A stretch of DNA of 64,000 nucleotides from Rhodospirillales bacterium (lineage in GTDB: Bacteria > Pseudomonadota > Alphaproteobacteria > SMXQ01): assembly GCA_018666775.1 (NCBI GenBank), contig JABIXC010000017.1:124001-188000 (forward strand), written 5' to 3'. Of this stretch, positions 9,630 to 18,872 are shown one piece after another (position 1 is the first letter of the stretch; every line of letters starts with the position of its first letter). Under the pieces are notes generated by a model. That model made no database searches, was not told where the DNA came from, and saw only the letters and a program-made list of their open reading frames with translations. The position numbers and the translations under genes are program-made.

Positions 9630-10458
9630 AAACAAATTTTCCGCTCTATTGACCCGCGTTCTGTCCGCGCTCATTTTGATGCCTGTGGTTCTTGGGGCCA
9701 TTTACTATGGCGGCATTTGGTTCACCGTCTTGTTGTCGGTTCTGGCTGTTTTAATGGCCAAAGAATGGGCGCATCTGGTTTCTGGTGGCCGCCTAGCAGT
9801 ATCTTCTGTCGTTGCCTTGATTACAGGGACCGTCATTGTGATGGGTGCTGCAATGAATGGCCATTTGGCTTACGCGCTTATTCTGTCCGTGGTGGTGGGT
9901 GGTGTGGTTGGCTTTCTTGACCGAAGCCAGCTTGCCCTTGATCGTCTGATATCAGGTTTTGGGGTGCCCTATATTTGTATTCCGCTGATTTCTGCATGGT
10001 GGCTTGTCACCGCTGGATCGGGAGAGGGTCGCAACGTCATGTTCTGGATTCTTAGCGTTGTATGGTTAACCGATACCGGGGCTTATGCGGCGGGAAAATT
10101 GATTGGCGGCCCAAAATTGGCACCAAGGATCAGCCCCAATAAAACCTGGGCGGGGCTTTTGGGTGGCATGTTGGCGGCATCAATTGTTGCAGCCAGCGTG
10201 GCCGTGTGGACGGGCTTTGCTGATCCCTGGCAGATAATCTGGCAATCTGGCTTGTTTGCAGCCCTTTCACAGGGGGGGGATCTGTTTGAATCCGCCATCA
10301 AGCGGCATTATGATGTAAAGGATTCTGGCGCTATTATACCCGGGCATGGTGGGTTGTTTGATCGAATTGACGGATTGCTTGTTGCCCTTCCACTGGTGGC
10401 ACTGATGCAGTGGGTGAGCCTCTTTCTTGGTGGGAATGGTGTTTTTCAATGGCTGTAA
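9616..10458 (+). CDS. cdsA: Phosphatidate cytidylyltransferase
   Basis: Integral membrane enzyme that converts phosphatidate and CTP to CDP-diacylglycerol, the branch point of phospholipid synthesis. It has 280 residues and multiple hydrophobic helices. The C-terminal CdsA signature is present: SAIKRHYDVKDSG followed by IIPGHGGLFDRIDG. ATG 9616 was chosen because the protein then begins MLVPKNKFSALLTRVLSAL, a normal N-terminus. More upstream in-frame starts lie deep inside uppS. It overlaps uppS and dxr at its two ends. Confidence 0.93.
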   Translation: MLVPKNKFSALLTRVLSALILMPVVLGAIYYGGIWFTVLLSVLAVLMAKEWAHLVSGGRLAVSSVVALITGTVIVMGAAMNGHLAYALILSVVVGGVVGFLDRSQLALDRLISGFGVPYICIPLISAWWLVTAGSGEGRNVMFWILSVVWLTDTGAYAAGKLIGGPKLAPRISPNKTWAGLLGGMLAASIVAASVAVWTGFADPWQIIWQSGLFAALSQGGDLFESAIKRHYDVKDSGAIIPGHGGLFDRIDGLLVALPLVALMQWVSLFLGGNGVFQWL

Positions 10459-11639
10459 CGAACCCAAATCAGAACACAGAATCACGGCGCATTTCCATTC
10501 TGGGCTCAACGGGATCGGTCGGGTGTAATACCATTGACCTCATCAAACGGAATCGTAAAGCTTATGAAATAGAGGCTCTGACCGCGCGCAGTAATGTTGA
10601 TCTTTTAATTGCTCAGGCGCTGGAATTTCAGCCTCAAATGGCCGTGATCGCCGATGATGCACATTTCAATACGTTGAAATCGGCACTTGCAGGCACCAAT
10701 ATCGCGGTTGCCTCTGGTTCTGATGCGCTGGTAGAGGCCGCATCATTACCGGCAGATTGGGTCATGGCATCCATTGTTGGCGCCGCAGGACTGGCCCCAA
10801 CCCTTGCTGCCGTTCGACGTGGGGCAACCATTGCCCTTGCGAACAAGGAATGCCTTGTCTGTGCGGGTGCGGTGATGCTGGCAGAGGTGAAAAAAAGTGG
10901 TGCGACCCTTATCCCCGTGGATTCTGAGCACAGCGCCATTTTTCAGGTTTTTGATTTTGATAACATTGACTGCATTGATCGCATCATTCTGACGGCATCT
11001 GGCGGCCCCTTTTGGGAAATGGATACATCACGCATGGCCGTCGTGACCCCAGCCCAGGCCGTTGCCCACCCCAATTGGGATATGGGTGCGAAAATCTCCG
11101 TAGATTCGGCAACGATGATGAACAAAGGGCTGGAACTGATCGAAGCCAGCTATCTGTTTCCCGTTCCTGAAGGCCGTATAGAGGTGCTGGTTCACCCCCA
11201 ATCTGTGGTGCATTCTCTTGTTGGCTACACCGATGGTTCTGTCCTTGCACAGCTGGGAGTGCCTGATATGCGGACCCCAATAGCCTATGCTCTGGCCTGG
11301 CCTGGCCGACAAGATTCTCCAGTGGCCAGGCTAGATCTTGCGGAAATCGGAAATTTGACCTTCGAAAGCCCTGATTCCAGCAGGTTTCCAGCCCTCAATC
11401 TTGCAAGAGAAGCCTTGAAAACAGGGGGGGCGGCCCCTACAGTCCTCAACGCAGCGAATGAGGTGGCGGTGCAGGAATTTTTGGCTGGGAAACTAGGTTT
11501 TCTCGATATTATGGCAGTCGTAACAGAAACCCTGGATGCCTATACTCTGGGAGATGTTTTGAGCGTTGAAGGGGTGATCACTGCTGATCGGGAAGCCCGT
11601 AAAGTAGCAATACAGGTTGCGACAAAATTTGGCGCTTAA
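10449..11639 (+). CDS. dxr: 1-deoxy-D-xylulose-5-phosphate reductoisomerase
   Basis: Second enzyme of the MEP isoprenoid pathway; it turns DXP into 2-C-methyl-D-erythritol 4-phosphate with NADPH. It has 396 residues. The nucleotide-binding loop is ISILGSTGSVG. The metal and substrate blocks are PVDSEHSAIFQ, ASGGPFW and SVDSATMMNKGLELIEA. The start is ATG 10449, inside the end of cdsA; an upstream opening at 10410 is in-frame but lies within cdsA. The later MEP steps IspD and IspF are fused at 54.2-55.4 kb. Confidence 0.95.
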   Translation: MAVTNPNQNTESRRISILGSTGSVGCNTIDLIKRNRKAYEIEALTARSNVDLLIAQALEFQPQMAVIADDAHFNTLKSALAGTNIAVASGSDALVEAASLPADWVMASIVGAAGLAPTLAAVRRGATIALANKECLVCAGAVMLAEVKKSGATLIPVDSEHSAIFQVFDFDNIDCIDRIILTASGGPFWEMDTSRMAVVTPAQAVAHPNWDMGAKISVDSATMMNKGLELIEASYLFPVPEGRIEVLVHPQSVVHSLVGYTDGSVLAQLGVPDMRTPIAYALAWPGRQDSPVARLDLAEIGNLTFESPDSSRFPALNLAREALKTGGAAPTVLNAANEVAVQEFLAGKLGFLDIMAVVTETLDAYTLGDVLSVEGVITADREARKVAIQVATKFGA

Positions 11640-11712
11640 GGGCAGGTAGTTTGTGTAGGCAGTTGATTTCGTTTTTTCCCAATTTCGGGTATTGCAAAGG
11701 GCTTAGGACTTC

Positions 11713-12846
11713 ATGGAATTATTGAATTTGATTTGGACCAATGGCGCGTCTTTTCTTTTTATTCTGACGGTTATTGTATTTTTTCATGAATTGGGGCACT
11801 TCGCACTGGCCAGATATCATGGCGTGAGGGTTGAGATGTTTTCTGTTGGTTTCGGCCCTGAACTATTCGGTTGGACCGCAAAAAGCGGGACCCGGTGGAA
11901 AGTATGCCTGTTGCCCCTGGGTGGGTATGTGAAAATGTTTGGTGAAACTGCCAGTGGCGCCGAGGATGAAGACGAAAAAGATCTTACACCTGCTGAAAAA
12001 GAAGTTTCGTTTCATTGCAAACGGGTGGGCCAGCGCGCCGCAATCGTTGCCGCGGGACCCATTGCCAACTTCGTTCTGGCGATTCTTATTCTGACGGTCA
12101 TGTTTTCAACAATAGGCCAGCCCTACACGCCTGCCGATATTGGCAAGGTTCAGGTGGGTGGCGTGGCCGAAGCCGCTGGTTTGAAAGCAGGGGACAAAAT
12201 CAGTTCAATTGATGGTCAGGCAATTGAACGATTTGAAGATGTTCAGCGTGTGGTTCGCATGGCGCCTGATAAGAAACTCTCAATGGTTATCAACCGCGCG
12301 GGAAAAGAAATAACCGTTTTGATTGTTCCAAAACGCCGTCAATTGGTGGATCGTTTCGGAAATAAAAGCGAAATTGGCCTTATTGGCATCAGCCGCGCTG
12401 GAACCAAATCTGTTCGCCACGGTGTGTTCCAATCGGCGTGGCGCGCTGTTGGTGAAACCTGGCGCATTTCCACATTTACCATGGATGCCGTGGGGCAAAT
12501 CGTCATGGGGCAACGCTCAGCAGAGGATCTAGGTGGACCAATTCGCATCGCCCAGATGTCTGGACAAGTTGCCGAACTGGGCTTGACCAGCGTGTTCTGG
12601 TTTCTGGCGGTGTTATCTATCAACCTTGGTCTGATTAATTTGTTTCCCATTCCAATGCTGGATGGGGGGCATCTGATCTTTTATGGCATCGAGGCTGTTC
12701 GAGGCTCGCCGGTGAGTGATCGGATTATGGAATACGGGTTTCGATTTGGCCTGGCGATGATTTTGGCGCTGTTTGTTTTTGTTACCTACCAAGATCTTTC
12801 ACGTTTTAAAGTTTTAACAAACTTTGTTGAGGGATTGTTTTCTTGA
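11713..12846 (+). CDS. rseP: RIP metalloprotease RseP
   Basis: Inner-membrane site-2 protease that cleaves transmembrane anti-sigma factors and remnant signal peptides. It has 377 residues. The zinc motif HELGH lies in the first membrane helix (about residues 26-30), a single PDZ domain at about 135-215, and the second catalytic motif NLFPIPMLDGGHL near residue 310 provides the third zinc ligand. E. coli RseP has two PDZ domains; one is common in alphaproteobacteria. Its stop overlaps the bamA start. Confidence 0.95.
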   Translation: MELLNLIWTNGASFLFILTVIVFFHELGHFALARYHGVRVEMFSVGFGPELFGWTAKSGTRWKVCLLPLGGYVKMFGETASGAEDEDEKDLTPAEKEVSFHCKRVGQRAAIVAAGPIANFVLAILILTVMFSTIGQPYTPADIGKVQVGGVAEAAGLKAGDKISSIDGQAIERFEDVQRVVRMAPDKKLSMVINRAGKEITVLIVPKRRQLVDRFGNKSEIGLIGISRAGTKSVRHGVFQSAWRAVGETWRISTFTMDAVGQIVMGQRSAEDLGGPIRIAQMSGQVAELGLTSVFWFLAVLSINLGLINLFPIPMLDGGHLIFYGIEAVRGSPVSDRIMEYGFRFGLAMILALFVFVTYQDLSRFKVLTNFVEGLFS

Positions 12847-15152
12847 TGCGGTTGGGGCCAGTTAAAATAATTTGTCTTGTTGCAAGGCCAATATTTGCGG
12901 CGGCATTCTTTTTATGTCTATTGGGAACCGCGCCCTTTTTCCAGGCAATGGCCCAGAATGTCAGCACCATCTCTGAGATACGGGTTGAAGGCATTCAGCG
13001 TATTGAACCCGAAACGGTCAAATCCTACATGCGCATTCGTGCAGGCGACCCCTTTGATGCTGCGTTGATTGATGAATCACTGAAGAGCCTGTTTGTTACG
13101 GGGCTGTTCAGGGATGTTTCAATTCGTCGAGATGGCATTGTGTTGATTGTTAAGGTTTCCGAAAATCCGGTTATCAGTCGTCTTGCATTTGAAGGCAATG
13201 ATGTGACTGAGGATGAACGGCTGCGCAAGGAAGTACAGCTGCGTCCCCGTGTCGTTTATACCCGGACCAGGGTGCAGAGCGATGTTGATCGGATTATCAA
13301 TATTTACCGTGCCCAGGGGCGTTTTGCGGTGAAGGTTGTACCGAAGGTCATTCAACAGTCTCAAAACCGGGTTGATTTAATTTTCGAAATTGATGAAGGC
13401 GAGCCGACCCTTATTCGCAAGATCAGCTTCATTGGTAACAAGGCGTTTTCAGATTCACGATTGAAAACTGTTGTCCTGAGCGGAGAATCCCATTGGTACA
13501 GTTTTTTGACCGCCAGTGATGTCTATGATCCAAACCGGGTAACATTTGATGGCGAAATGCTGCGCAGATATTACCACAGGCGTGGGTATGCTGATTTTGC
13601 ACTTTTGTCATCCAGTGCTGAATTAAGTCAGGATCAGGAAAACTTTTTCCTGACCTTCACGCTGGAAGAAGGGAACAGATATCGTTTTGGTGAGGTGACG
13701 ATCAACTCGAAATTAAAGGGGCTGGATGTTTCCAAATTAAAGGGTGTTACGACCTTTCAAACAGGGGACTGGTATGACGGAAAAAAGGTGGAAGACTCTG
13801 TAAACAATCTGGTTGATGCCGTTGGTAATTTGGGATTTGCCTTTATTGATATCCGGCCCAAAATCAAGCGTGATAGAGAAAAACGTACCGTGACGGTCAC
13901 CTTCGATATTAATGAAGGTAATCATGTGTTTGTCGAGCGCATCGATATTCATGGCAATGTTAGAACCATGGATAAGGTGATTCGCCGGGAATTTCGTCTG
14001 GCTGAGGGCGATGCTTTTAACCGTTCCAAGATGCGGCGTTCACGGCAGAGAATTAACGGGCTTGGCTATTTTAAAAAAGCAACGGTTACCCAAAAACCCG
14101 GATCCGTTAAGGACAAGACGGTCCTTGATGTGGCCGTGGAAGAACAATCAACAGGTACTTTTTCAGTTGGTGCGGGGGTGTCGTCAACTTCTGGCTTGAT
14201 CGCTCAGGTTCAATTGTCGGAGAACAACCTTCTTGGCAAGGGCCAACACCTTAAAATTCAAACCTCTCTTGGTGAAAAAACCCAAAACTATTCCATTGGT
14301 TTCACGGAACCCTATTTTATGGACCGCAATTTTTCTGCAGGGTTCGATTTGTTTAATGTTGTTACAAAGAAAACGGATAGCATTACCTTTGAACAAAACA
14401 AGATTGGTTTTGGGCTTCGCGCAGGATTTGCTTACAACGAACACCTGAATCATAGCTTGCGTTATCGGTTTGAAAACAAGGAAGTCAGCAGTGTCGATGA
14501 TGATGCCTCCCTGTCGGTCAAACGACAGGAGGGCCAATCAATCTCGTCATCGATTGGACAGACGCTTAGTTACGATGCACGTGACAACAAGCTTGACCCC
14601 ACTGAAGGCTTTGTTGTTCGTTTGAGCAATGATCTTGCGGGCCTTGGGGGGGGTACGCGTTATTTGCGATCAACCTTGTCCGGGGATAATTTTATCACGA
14701 TCCTTGATGATTGGGTTTTTCGTCTTAGCGGGGAAGTGGGATATATTTTGGGCCTTGGCGAGGATGTTCGAATCGATGATCGTTTTTTCCTTGGCGGTGA
14801 TTCCTTCAGGGGGTTCGCCCAGGGTGGTATCGGCCCTCGAGATGACGATAGTGGGGATGCCTTGGGTGGGGTCGGCTATGTTACGGCGACGGCTGAATTG
14901 GCCTTTCCCATTGGCAATTCAGATGTTTATAAGGCCCGTGGTTTCGTATTTTCTGATGTTGGCACATTGCGCGATTCAACAGAATCCGGGTCTGGTATTC
15001 ACGAAGATGATATGATGCGTGCCTCGCTGGGTGCCGGAATTGGCATTAAAACACCGCTTGGGGTTATTCGCTTTAATTATGCCGTGCCTGTTTTAAAGGC
15101 AGATTTTGACAAGGAAGAAAAATTCAGCTTCCAGTTGGGAACCGGGTTTTAG
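12846..15152 (+). CDS. bamA: Outer membrane protein assembly factor BamA
   Basis: Omp85 beta-barrel that inserts outer-membrane proteins, 768 residues. A signal peptide ends near AMA/QN at about residue 36. Five POTRA domains cover roughly residues 40-430, and a 16-strand barrel follows, ending in the C-terminal Phe (FQLGTGF) expected of outer-membrane barrels. The barrel contains the lid-lock FFLGGDSFRGF motif. The start ATG 12846 shares its A with the rseP stop (TGATG). The stop abuts the next ATG, so bamA and skp are coupled. Confidence 0.96.
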   Translation: MRLGPVKIICLVARPIFAAAFFLCLLGTAPFFQAMAQNVSTISEIRVEGIQRIEPETVKSYMRIRAGDPFDAALIDESLKSLFVTGLFRDVSIRRDGIVLIVKVSENPVISRLAFEGNDVTEDERLRKEVQLRPRVVYTRTRVQSDVDRIINIYRAQGRFAVKVVPKVIQQSQNRVDLIFEIDEGEPTLIRKISFIGNKAFSDSRLKTVVLSGESHWYSFLTASDVYDPNRVTFDGEMLRRYYHRRGYADFALLSSSAELSQDQENFFLTFTLEEGNRYRFGEVTINSKLKGLDVSKLKGVTTFQTGDWYDGKKVEDSVNNLVDAVGNLGFAFIDIRPKIKRDREKRTVTVTFDINEGNHVFVERIDIHGNVRTMDKVIRREFRLAEGDAFNRSKMRRSRQRINGLGYFKKATVTQKPGSVKDKTVLDVAVEEQSTGTFSVGAGVSSTSGLIAQVQLSENNLLGKGQHLKIQTSLGEKTQNYSIGFTEPYFMDRNFSAGFDLFNVVTKKTDSITFEQNKIGFGLRAGFAYNEHLNHSLRYRFENKEVSSVDDDASLSVKRQEGQSISSSIGQTLSYDARDNKLDPTEGFVVRLSNDLAGLGGGTRYLRSTLSGDNFITILDDWVFRLSGEVGYILGLGEDVRIDDRFFLGGDSFRGFAQGGIGPRDDDSGDALGGVGYVTATAELAFPIGNSDVYKARGFVFSDVGTLRDSTESGSGIHEDDMMRASLGAGIGIKTPLGVIRFNYAVPVLKADFDKEEKFSFQLGTGF

Positions 15153-15731
15153 ATGATGATGATTCGTAATTCATGGCCTGTATTGCTCTGCCTTCTAATA
15201 TTAATGGGCACGTCAACATTGACGTCAGCTCAGGAAAAAAAGGGCGGCACAGAAGCTGGGGCCTCAGGAATGGCTTTTTTGGATATTGTCAAAGTTCGAT
15301 TGCGTTCGAAGGCGGGAAAATCAATTTCAAAGCAATTTAATGCACGCCGGAAAAAGCTTCTGAAGCTTGCCTCAAAGGAGGAAAAGGAACTTTTTGCGGC
15401 ACGTGAAGCTCTTAAGCGGCAGCTTTCCCTTTTGAGCCCGGATGCCATCCGTCAACGGGAAGTGGCTTTTAAAAAGAAATTTACGATCGCCCAACGCAAG
15501 TTTCAGAACAGAAAACGGGCCCTTAAAAAGGCCGTGGCTGATGCCTGGAAAATTTTTGAGAGGGAGCTGCAGAAGGTTCTAAAAGTGATTGTTAAAAAAG
15601 GAAAAATCGCCGTTATATTTGACACGCGACAGACCTTTTTTACAGCTGCCCAGTATGAGATAACGGATGACGCGATAAAGCGCCTTAATGTCAGGCTTCC
15701 AAAGGTTGTTATTGGAAAAACAGGAAAATAG
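15153..15731 (+). CDS. skp: OmpH/Skp-family periplasmic chaperone
   Basis: Periplasmic holdase for unfolded outer-membrane proteins on their way to BamA. It has 192 residues. A signal peptide ends at about TSA/QE (residue 26), and a Lys/Arg/Ala-rich, strongly helical region follows (about 60-140), as expected for the Skp tentacles. Sequence identity within this family is low, so the call rests on length, signal, coiled-coil composition and position between bamA and lpxD. There are no bases between the bamA stop and this ATG. Confidence 0.88.
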   Translation: MMMIRNSWPVLLCLLILMGTSTLTSAQEKKGGTEAGASGMAFLDIVKVRLRSKAGKSISKQFNARRKKLLKLASKEEKELFAAREALKRQLSLLSPDAIRQREVAFKKKFTIAQRKFQNRKRALKKAVADAWKIFERELQKVLKVIVKKGKIAVIFDTRQTFFTAAQYEITDDAIKRLNVRLPKVVIGKTGK

Positions 15732-15742
15732 CCGGGGTCACA

Positions 15743-16774
15743 ATGGCGGATATTGATTTTTTTAAGGCCTCTGGTCCTTTTCATCTTTCTGAACTGGCAA
15801 AAATTTCCGTTGCAGAAATTGCTGGTTCAGCTGACCCTTTGATGGAAATTAAGGACGTGGCCCCCCTTGATCGTGCCGGGGCCGGGGATATCAGCTTTCT
15901 TGATAATCCTGCCTATCAGGACAGTTTTGCCACATCGGCTGCCAGTGCCTGTATCGTCAGCCAAAAATTTGTCGATCAGGCTCCTGATGGTATGGCCCTT
16001 TTAATCTGTGAAGACCCTTACCGTGGATACGCCCTGATTGCGCAGGCTTTTTATCCTGCTGATTTGGCAACGGGTGTGGGAATTTCTCCTATGGCACACG
16101 TCGATTCTACCGCCCATATTGGTTCGGAAACAGAAATTGAACCGGGTGCCGTGATCGGTGCAAGGGCAAAGATTGGCAAGAATTGCCGGATCGGTGCCAA
16201 TGCCTATGTTGGCACTGGGGTTCAATTGGGCGACGGTTCTGTGATCGGCCCATCGGCTTCTGTCCGTTTTTGTATTGCAGGTGACCGGCTGCGCGTTGCT
16301 GGCGGGGCACGCATCGGTGAAGATGGCTTTGGTTATGCATCAGGGCCGGATGGACATCTAAAAATCCCCCAACTAGGCCGTGTGATGATTGGCAGTGACG
16401 TTGAAATTGGTGCCAACACTTGCATTGACCGGGGCAGTGGCCCTGACACAGAGATTGGTGATGGGTGTATCATTGATAATCTGGTTCAAATTGCGCATAA
16501 CGTAAAAATAGGAAATAATTGCGTTATCGTTGCCCAAGCCGGGATAGCAGGGAGTACAACCCTTGGCGATAATGTGGTACTCGGTGGACAGGTTGCCATT
16601 ATAGGACACTTAAACATTGGTGATGGTGTCCGTATTGGCGGACAGGCAGGGGTCATTTCTGATGTCCCTGCTGGATCGGTTCTTATGGGGACGCCAGCCA
16701 TGCCGCAACGTGAGTTTTGGCGTCAAATGGCAACCCTTAAACGGTTGGCCGCAAAAAAGACGGGTAAAGTTTAA
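15743..16774 (+). CDS. lpxD: UDP-3-O-acylglucosamine N-acyltransferase
   Basis: Third committed step of lipid A synthesis; it adds the second hydroxyacyl chain to UDP-3-O-acyl-glucosamine. It has 343 residues. The N-terminal uridine-binding domain contains [17 protein letters not shown], followed by a left-handed beta-helix of hexapeptide repeats (about 110-310) including GEDGFGYA and the catalytic-His stretch [12 protein letters not shown]-terminal helix follows. It is part of the lpxD-fabZ-lpxA-lpxI-lpxB run. Confidence 0.96.
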   Translation: MADIDFFKASGPFHLSELAKISVAEIAGSADPLMEIKDVAPLDRAGAGDISFLDNPAYQDSFATSAASACIVSQKFVDQAPDGMALLICEDPYRGYALIAQAFYPADLATGVGISPMAHVDSTAHIGSETEIEPGAVIGARAKIGKNCRIGANAYVGTGVQLGDGSVIGPSASVRFCIAGDRLRVAGGARIGEDGFGYASGPDGHLKIPQLGRVMIGSDVEIGANTCIDRGSGPDTEIGDGCIIDNLVQIAHNVKIGNNCVIVAQAGIAGSTTLGDNVVLGGQVAIIGHLNIGDGVRIGGQAGVISDVPAGSVLMGTPAMPQREFWRQMATLKRLAAKKTGKV

Positions 16775-16776
16775 TC

Positions 16777-17241
16777 ATGGCAGAAGATAAAGAAACTGAG
16801 GGCAGCTCTGTGGATATCTCCGGCATTATGGAGAGAATCCCTCATCGATATCCCTTTTTGATGATTGATCGCGTTGTGGATATTATCCCCGATACAAGCG
16901 CGGTTGGGATCAAGAACGTCAGCATCAATGAACCCATTTTTCAGGGGCATTTCCCCACGCGTCCGGTCTTTCCAGGCGTTTTGATTATCGAAGCCATGGC
17001 CCAGACGGCGGCCGTTTTGGTGGTCGAGACTCTGGGGCCAAGTGCGGCGGGCAAGCTGGTTTATTTTATGACCGTGGAAAATGCGCGGTTTCGTAAACCC
17101 GTGACCCCCGGTGACACCATAAAAATCCATGTGGAAAAGATAAGAAATCGCGGCAATGTCTGGAAGTTTTCTGCCAAAGCGCGGGTTAATGGCGCGGTCG
17201 CTGCAGAAGCAAATTATTCAGCTATGATTATGGATGATTGA
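16777..17241 (+). CDS. fabZ: 3-hydroxyacyl-ACP dehydratase FabZ
   Basis: Hot-dog-fold dehydratase of fatty acid elongation, 154 residues. The catalytic pair is visible: His in [13 protein letters not shown] and Glu in [14 protein letters not shown]. FabZ competes with LpxA for hydroxymyristoyl-ACP, and fabZ is usually found between lpxD and lpxA, as here. It starts two bases after the lpxD stop. Confidence 0.97.
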   Translation: MAEDKETEGSSVDISGIMERIPHRYPFLMIDRVVDIIPDTSAVGIKNVSINEPIFQGHFPTRPVFPGVLIIEAMAQTAAVLVVETLGPSAAGKLVYFMTVENARFRKPVTPGDTIKIHVEKIRNRGNVWKFSAKARVNGAVAAEANYSAMIMDD

Positions 17242-17245
17242 TCCC

Positions 17246-18061
17246 ATGACAGAAATTAAAAATACGCAAATTCATCCAACGGCAATCATTGATCCCGCTG
17301 CAAAAGTGGGTAGCAATGTTAAAATTGGGCCTTATTGTACCGTTGGTGCCGGGGTTCATCTTGGTGATGGGGTCGTGTTGAGGTCCCATGTGGTGGTTGA
17401 AGGCGATACTTCCATTGGGGCCAAAAGCGAATTATTTCCATTTTGTGTGGTTGGCGCACCGCCTCAGGATTTGAAATTTCATGGCGAAAAATCCAGCACT
17501 GTGATTGGGTCGGAAACGGTTATTCGTGAACATGTAACCATTCATCCCGGAACCGAGGGTGGGGGGTTGGAAACGCGGGTCGGTGATAAATGTCTGATTA
17601 TGGTGGGTGCACATATCGCCCATGATTGCCAAGTGGGCAATCATGTCATTATGGCAAACAATGCCACCCTGGGCGGGCATGTCAGCATTGGTGATTTCGC
17701 TGTTCTTGGCGGTATTTGTGGGGTTCACCAGTTTGTGCGCATTGGTCACCATGCCATGGTTGGGGGTCTTTCGGGGGTTGAAAATGATGTCATCCCCTAT
17801 GGCTCTGTCCTTGGCAATCGCGCATTTTTAAGTGGCCTTAATCTTGTCGGGCTCAAGCGCCGGGGCTTTTCACGGGAAGACATTCATGCATTGCGCGCCG
17901 CTTACCGCCTTATGTTTGCCGAAGAGGGGAATATGACAGAACGCCTGACAGACGTTTCAGAAATGTTTAAAGATCATGCCGCTGTAATGGAAATTGTTCA
18001 CTTCATTCAGGCCGATTCTTCTCGTGCGGTTTGCCAACCGCAAACAAAACGTGCTGCCTAA
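17246..18061 (+). CDS. lpxA: UDP-N-acetylglucosamine acyltransferase
   Basis: First step of lipid A synthesis: O-acylation of UDP-GlcNAc. It has 271 residues from ATG 17246. Hexapeptide repeats start at IHPTAIIDPAAKVG. The catalytic His region reads IAHDCQVGNHVIMANN, and the C-terminal helical region contains NLVGLKRRGFSREDI. ATG 17234, overlapping the fabZ end, is in frame and would add four residues. 17246 is preferred because the family begins just there, but both are possible. The 3' end overlaps lpxI by 11 bases. Confidence 0.95.
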   Translation: MTEIKNTQIHPTAIIDPAAKVGSNVKIGPYCTVGAGVHLGDGVVLRSHVVVEGDTSIGAKSELFPFCVVGAPPQDLKFHGEKSSTVIGSETVIREHVTIHPGTEGGGLETRVGDKCLIMVGAHIAHDCQVGNHVIMANNATLGGHVSIGDFAVLGGICGVHQFVRIGHHAMVGGLSGVENDVIPYGSVLGNRAFLSGLNLVGLKRRGFSREDIHALRAAYRLMFAEEGNMTERLTDVSEMFKDHAAVMEIVHFIQADSSRAVCQPQTKRAA

Positions 18062-18872
18062 AACCGGCATTATCGCGGGACGGGGCGTATTACCCGTCTT
18101 GATTCTTGACGCCATCCGCGCCGAAGGACGGCCCGCTTTTGTGCTGGGCCTTGAAGGACAAACAGACCCAAATTTCACCGATAATGTTGAACATGCCTGG
18201 GTTAAAATTGGCGCAATCGGTAGTGCCATTGATGCCTTAAAGGCTGCAAATGTTGAAGATGTCGTTTTTGCTGGTGGTGTTACCCGACCATCCCTTATGG
18301 GCCTTGGCCTTGATGGGCGCGCGACAAAACTTCTGGCCAAAGCCGGTATGGCGGCCCTTGGTGATGATCGCTTGCTTTCCATATTGGTGCGTGAACTTGA
18401 AGGTGAGGGCCTTCGGGTGATTGGTGCGGATGACCTTTTAGAAGGGGTGCTGGCCCCAGAAGGTGTGTTTGGCAAACATCGCCCAGATGCTGAGGGCGAT
18501 AAAGATATCGCGCGGGGCCTTGACGTTGCGCGCGCAATCGGTGGCCTTGATATCGGCCAGGCCGTTGTCGTGCAGCAAGGATTTATATTGGGTGTAGAAG
18601 CAGCCGAAGGGACCGATGCCTTGATTTCGCGCACGGCATCACTCCATCGCGAAGGACCGGGGGGCGTTTTGGTGAAGGTCAAAAAACCGGGCCAAGAACG
18701 CCGGGTTGATTTGCCAACCATCGGGCTTGGGACCATCAAGGCAGCCATAGAGGCAGGGCTTAGCGGCATCGCTGTCGAAGCGGGTTCCACATTCATTCTT
18801 GATCGTGATGAAACCCGATCCGTGGCCGATGATGCAGGTTTATTCATCGTTGCCCTGAGTTTCGAAAAATGA
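18051..18872 (+). CDS. lpxI: UDP-2,3-diacylglucosamine pyrophosphatase LpxI
   Basis: Hydrolyses UDP-2,3-diacylglucosamine to lipid X. This is the LpxI type that replaces LpxH in alphaproteobacteria. It has 273 residues from GTG 18051, which gives the family N-terminus MLPKTGIIAGRGVLPVLI. Upstream in-frame TTG 17994 lies within lpxA. Other family blocks are LKAANVEDVVFAGGVTRP, GDDRLLSILVRELE and KPGQERRVDLPTIG. The usual N-terminal GGG loop reads GRG here. It overlaps lpxA by 11 bases and lpxB by 4 (ATGA). Confidence 0.92.
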   Translation: MLPKTGIIAGRGVLPVLILDAIRAEGRPAFVLGLEGQTDPNFTDNVEHAWVKIGAIGSAIDALKAANVEDVVFAGGVTRPSLMGLGLDGRATKLLAKAGMAALGDDRLLSILVRELEGEGLRVIGADDLLEGVLAPEGVFGKHRPDAEGDKDIARGLDVARAIGGLDIGQAVVVQQGFILGVEAAEGTDALISRTASLHREGPGGVLVKVKKPGQERRVDLPTIGLGTIKAAIEAGLSGIAVEAGSTFILDRDETRSVADDAGLFIVALSFEK

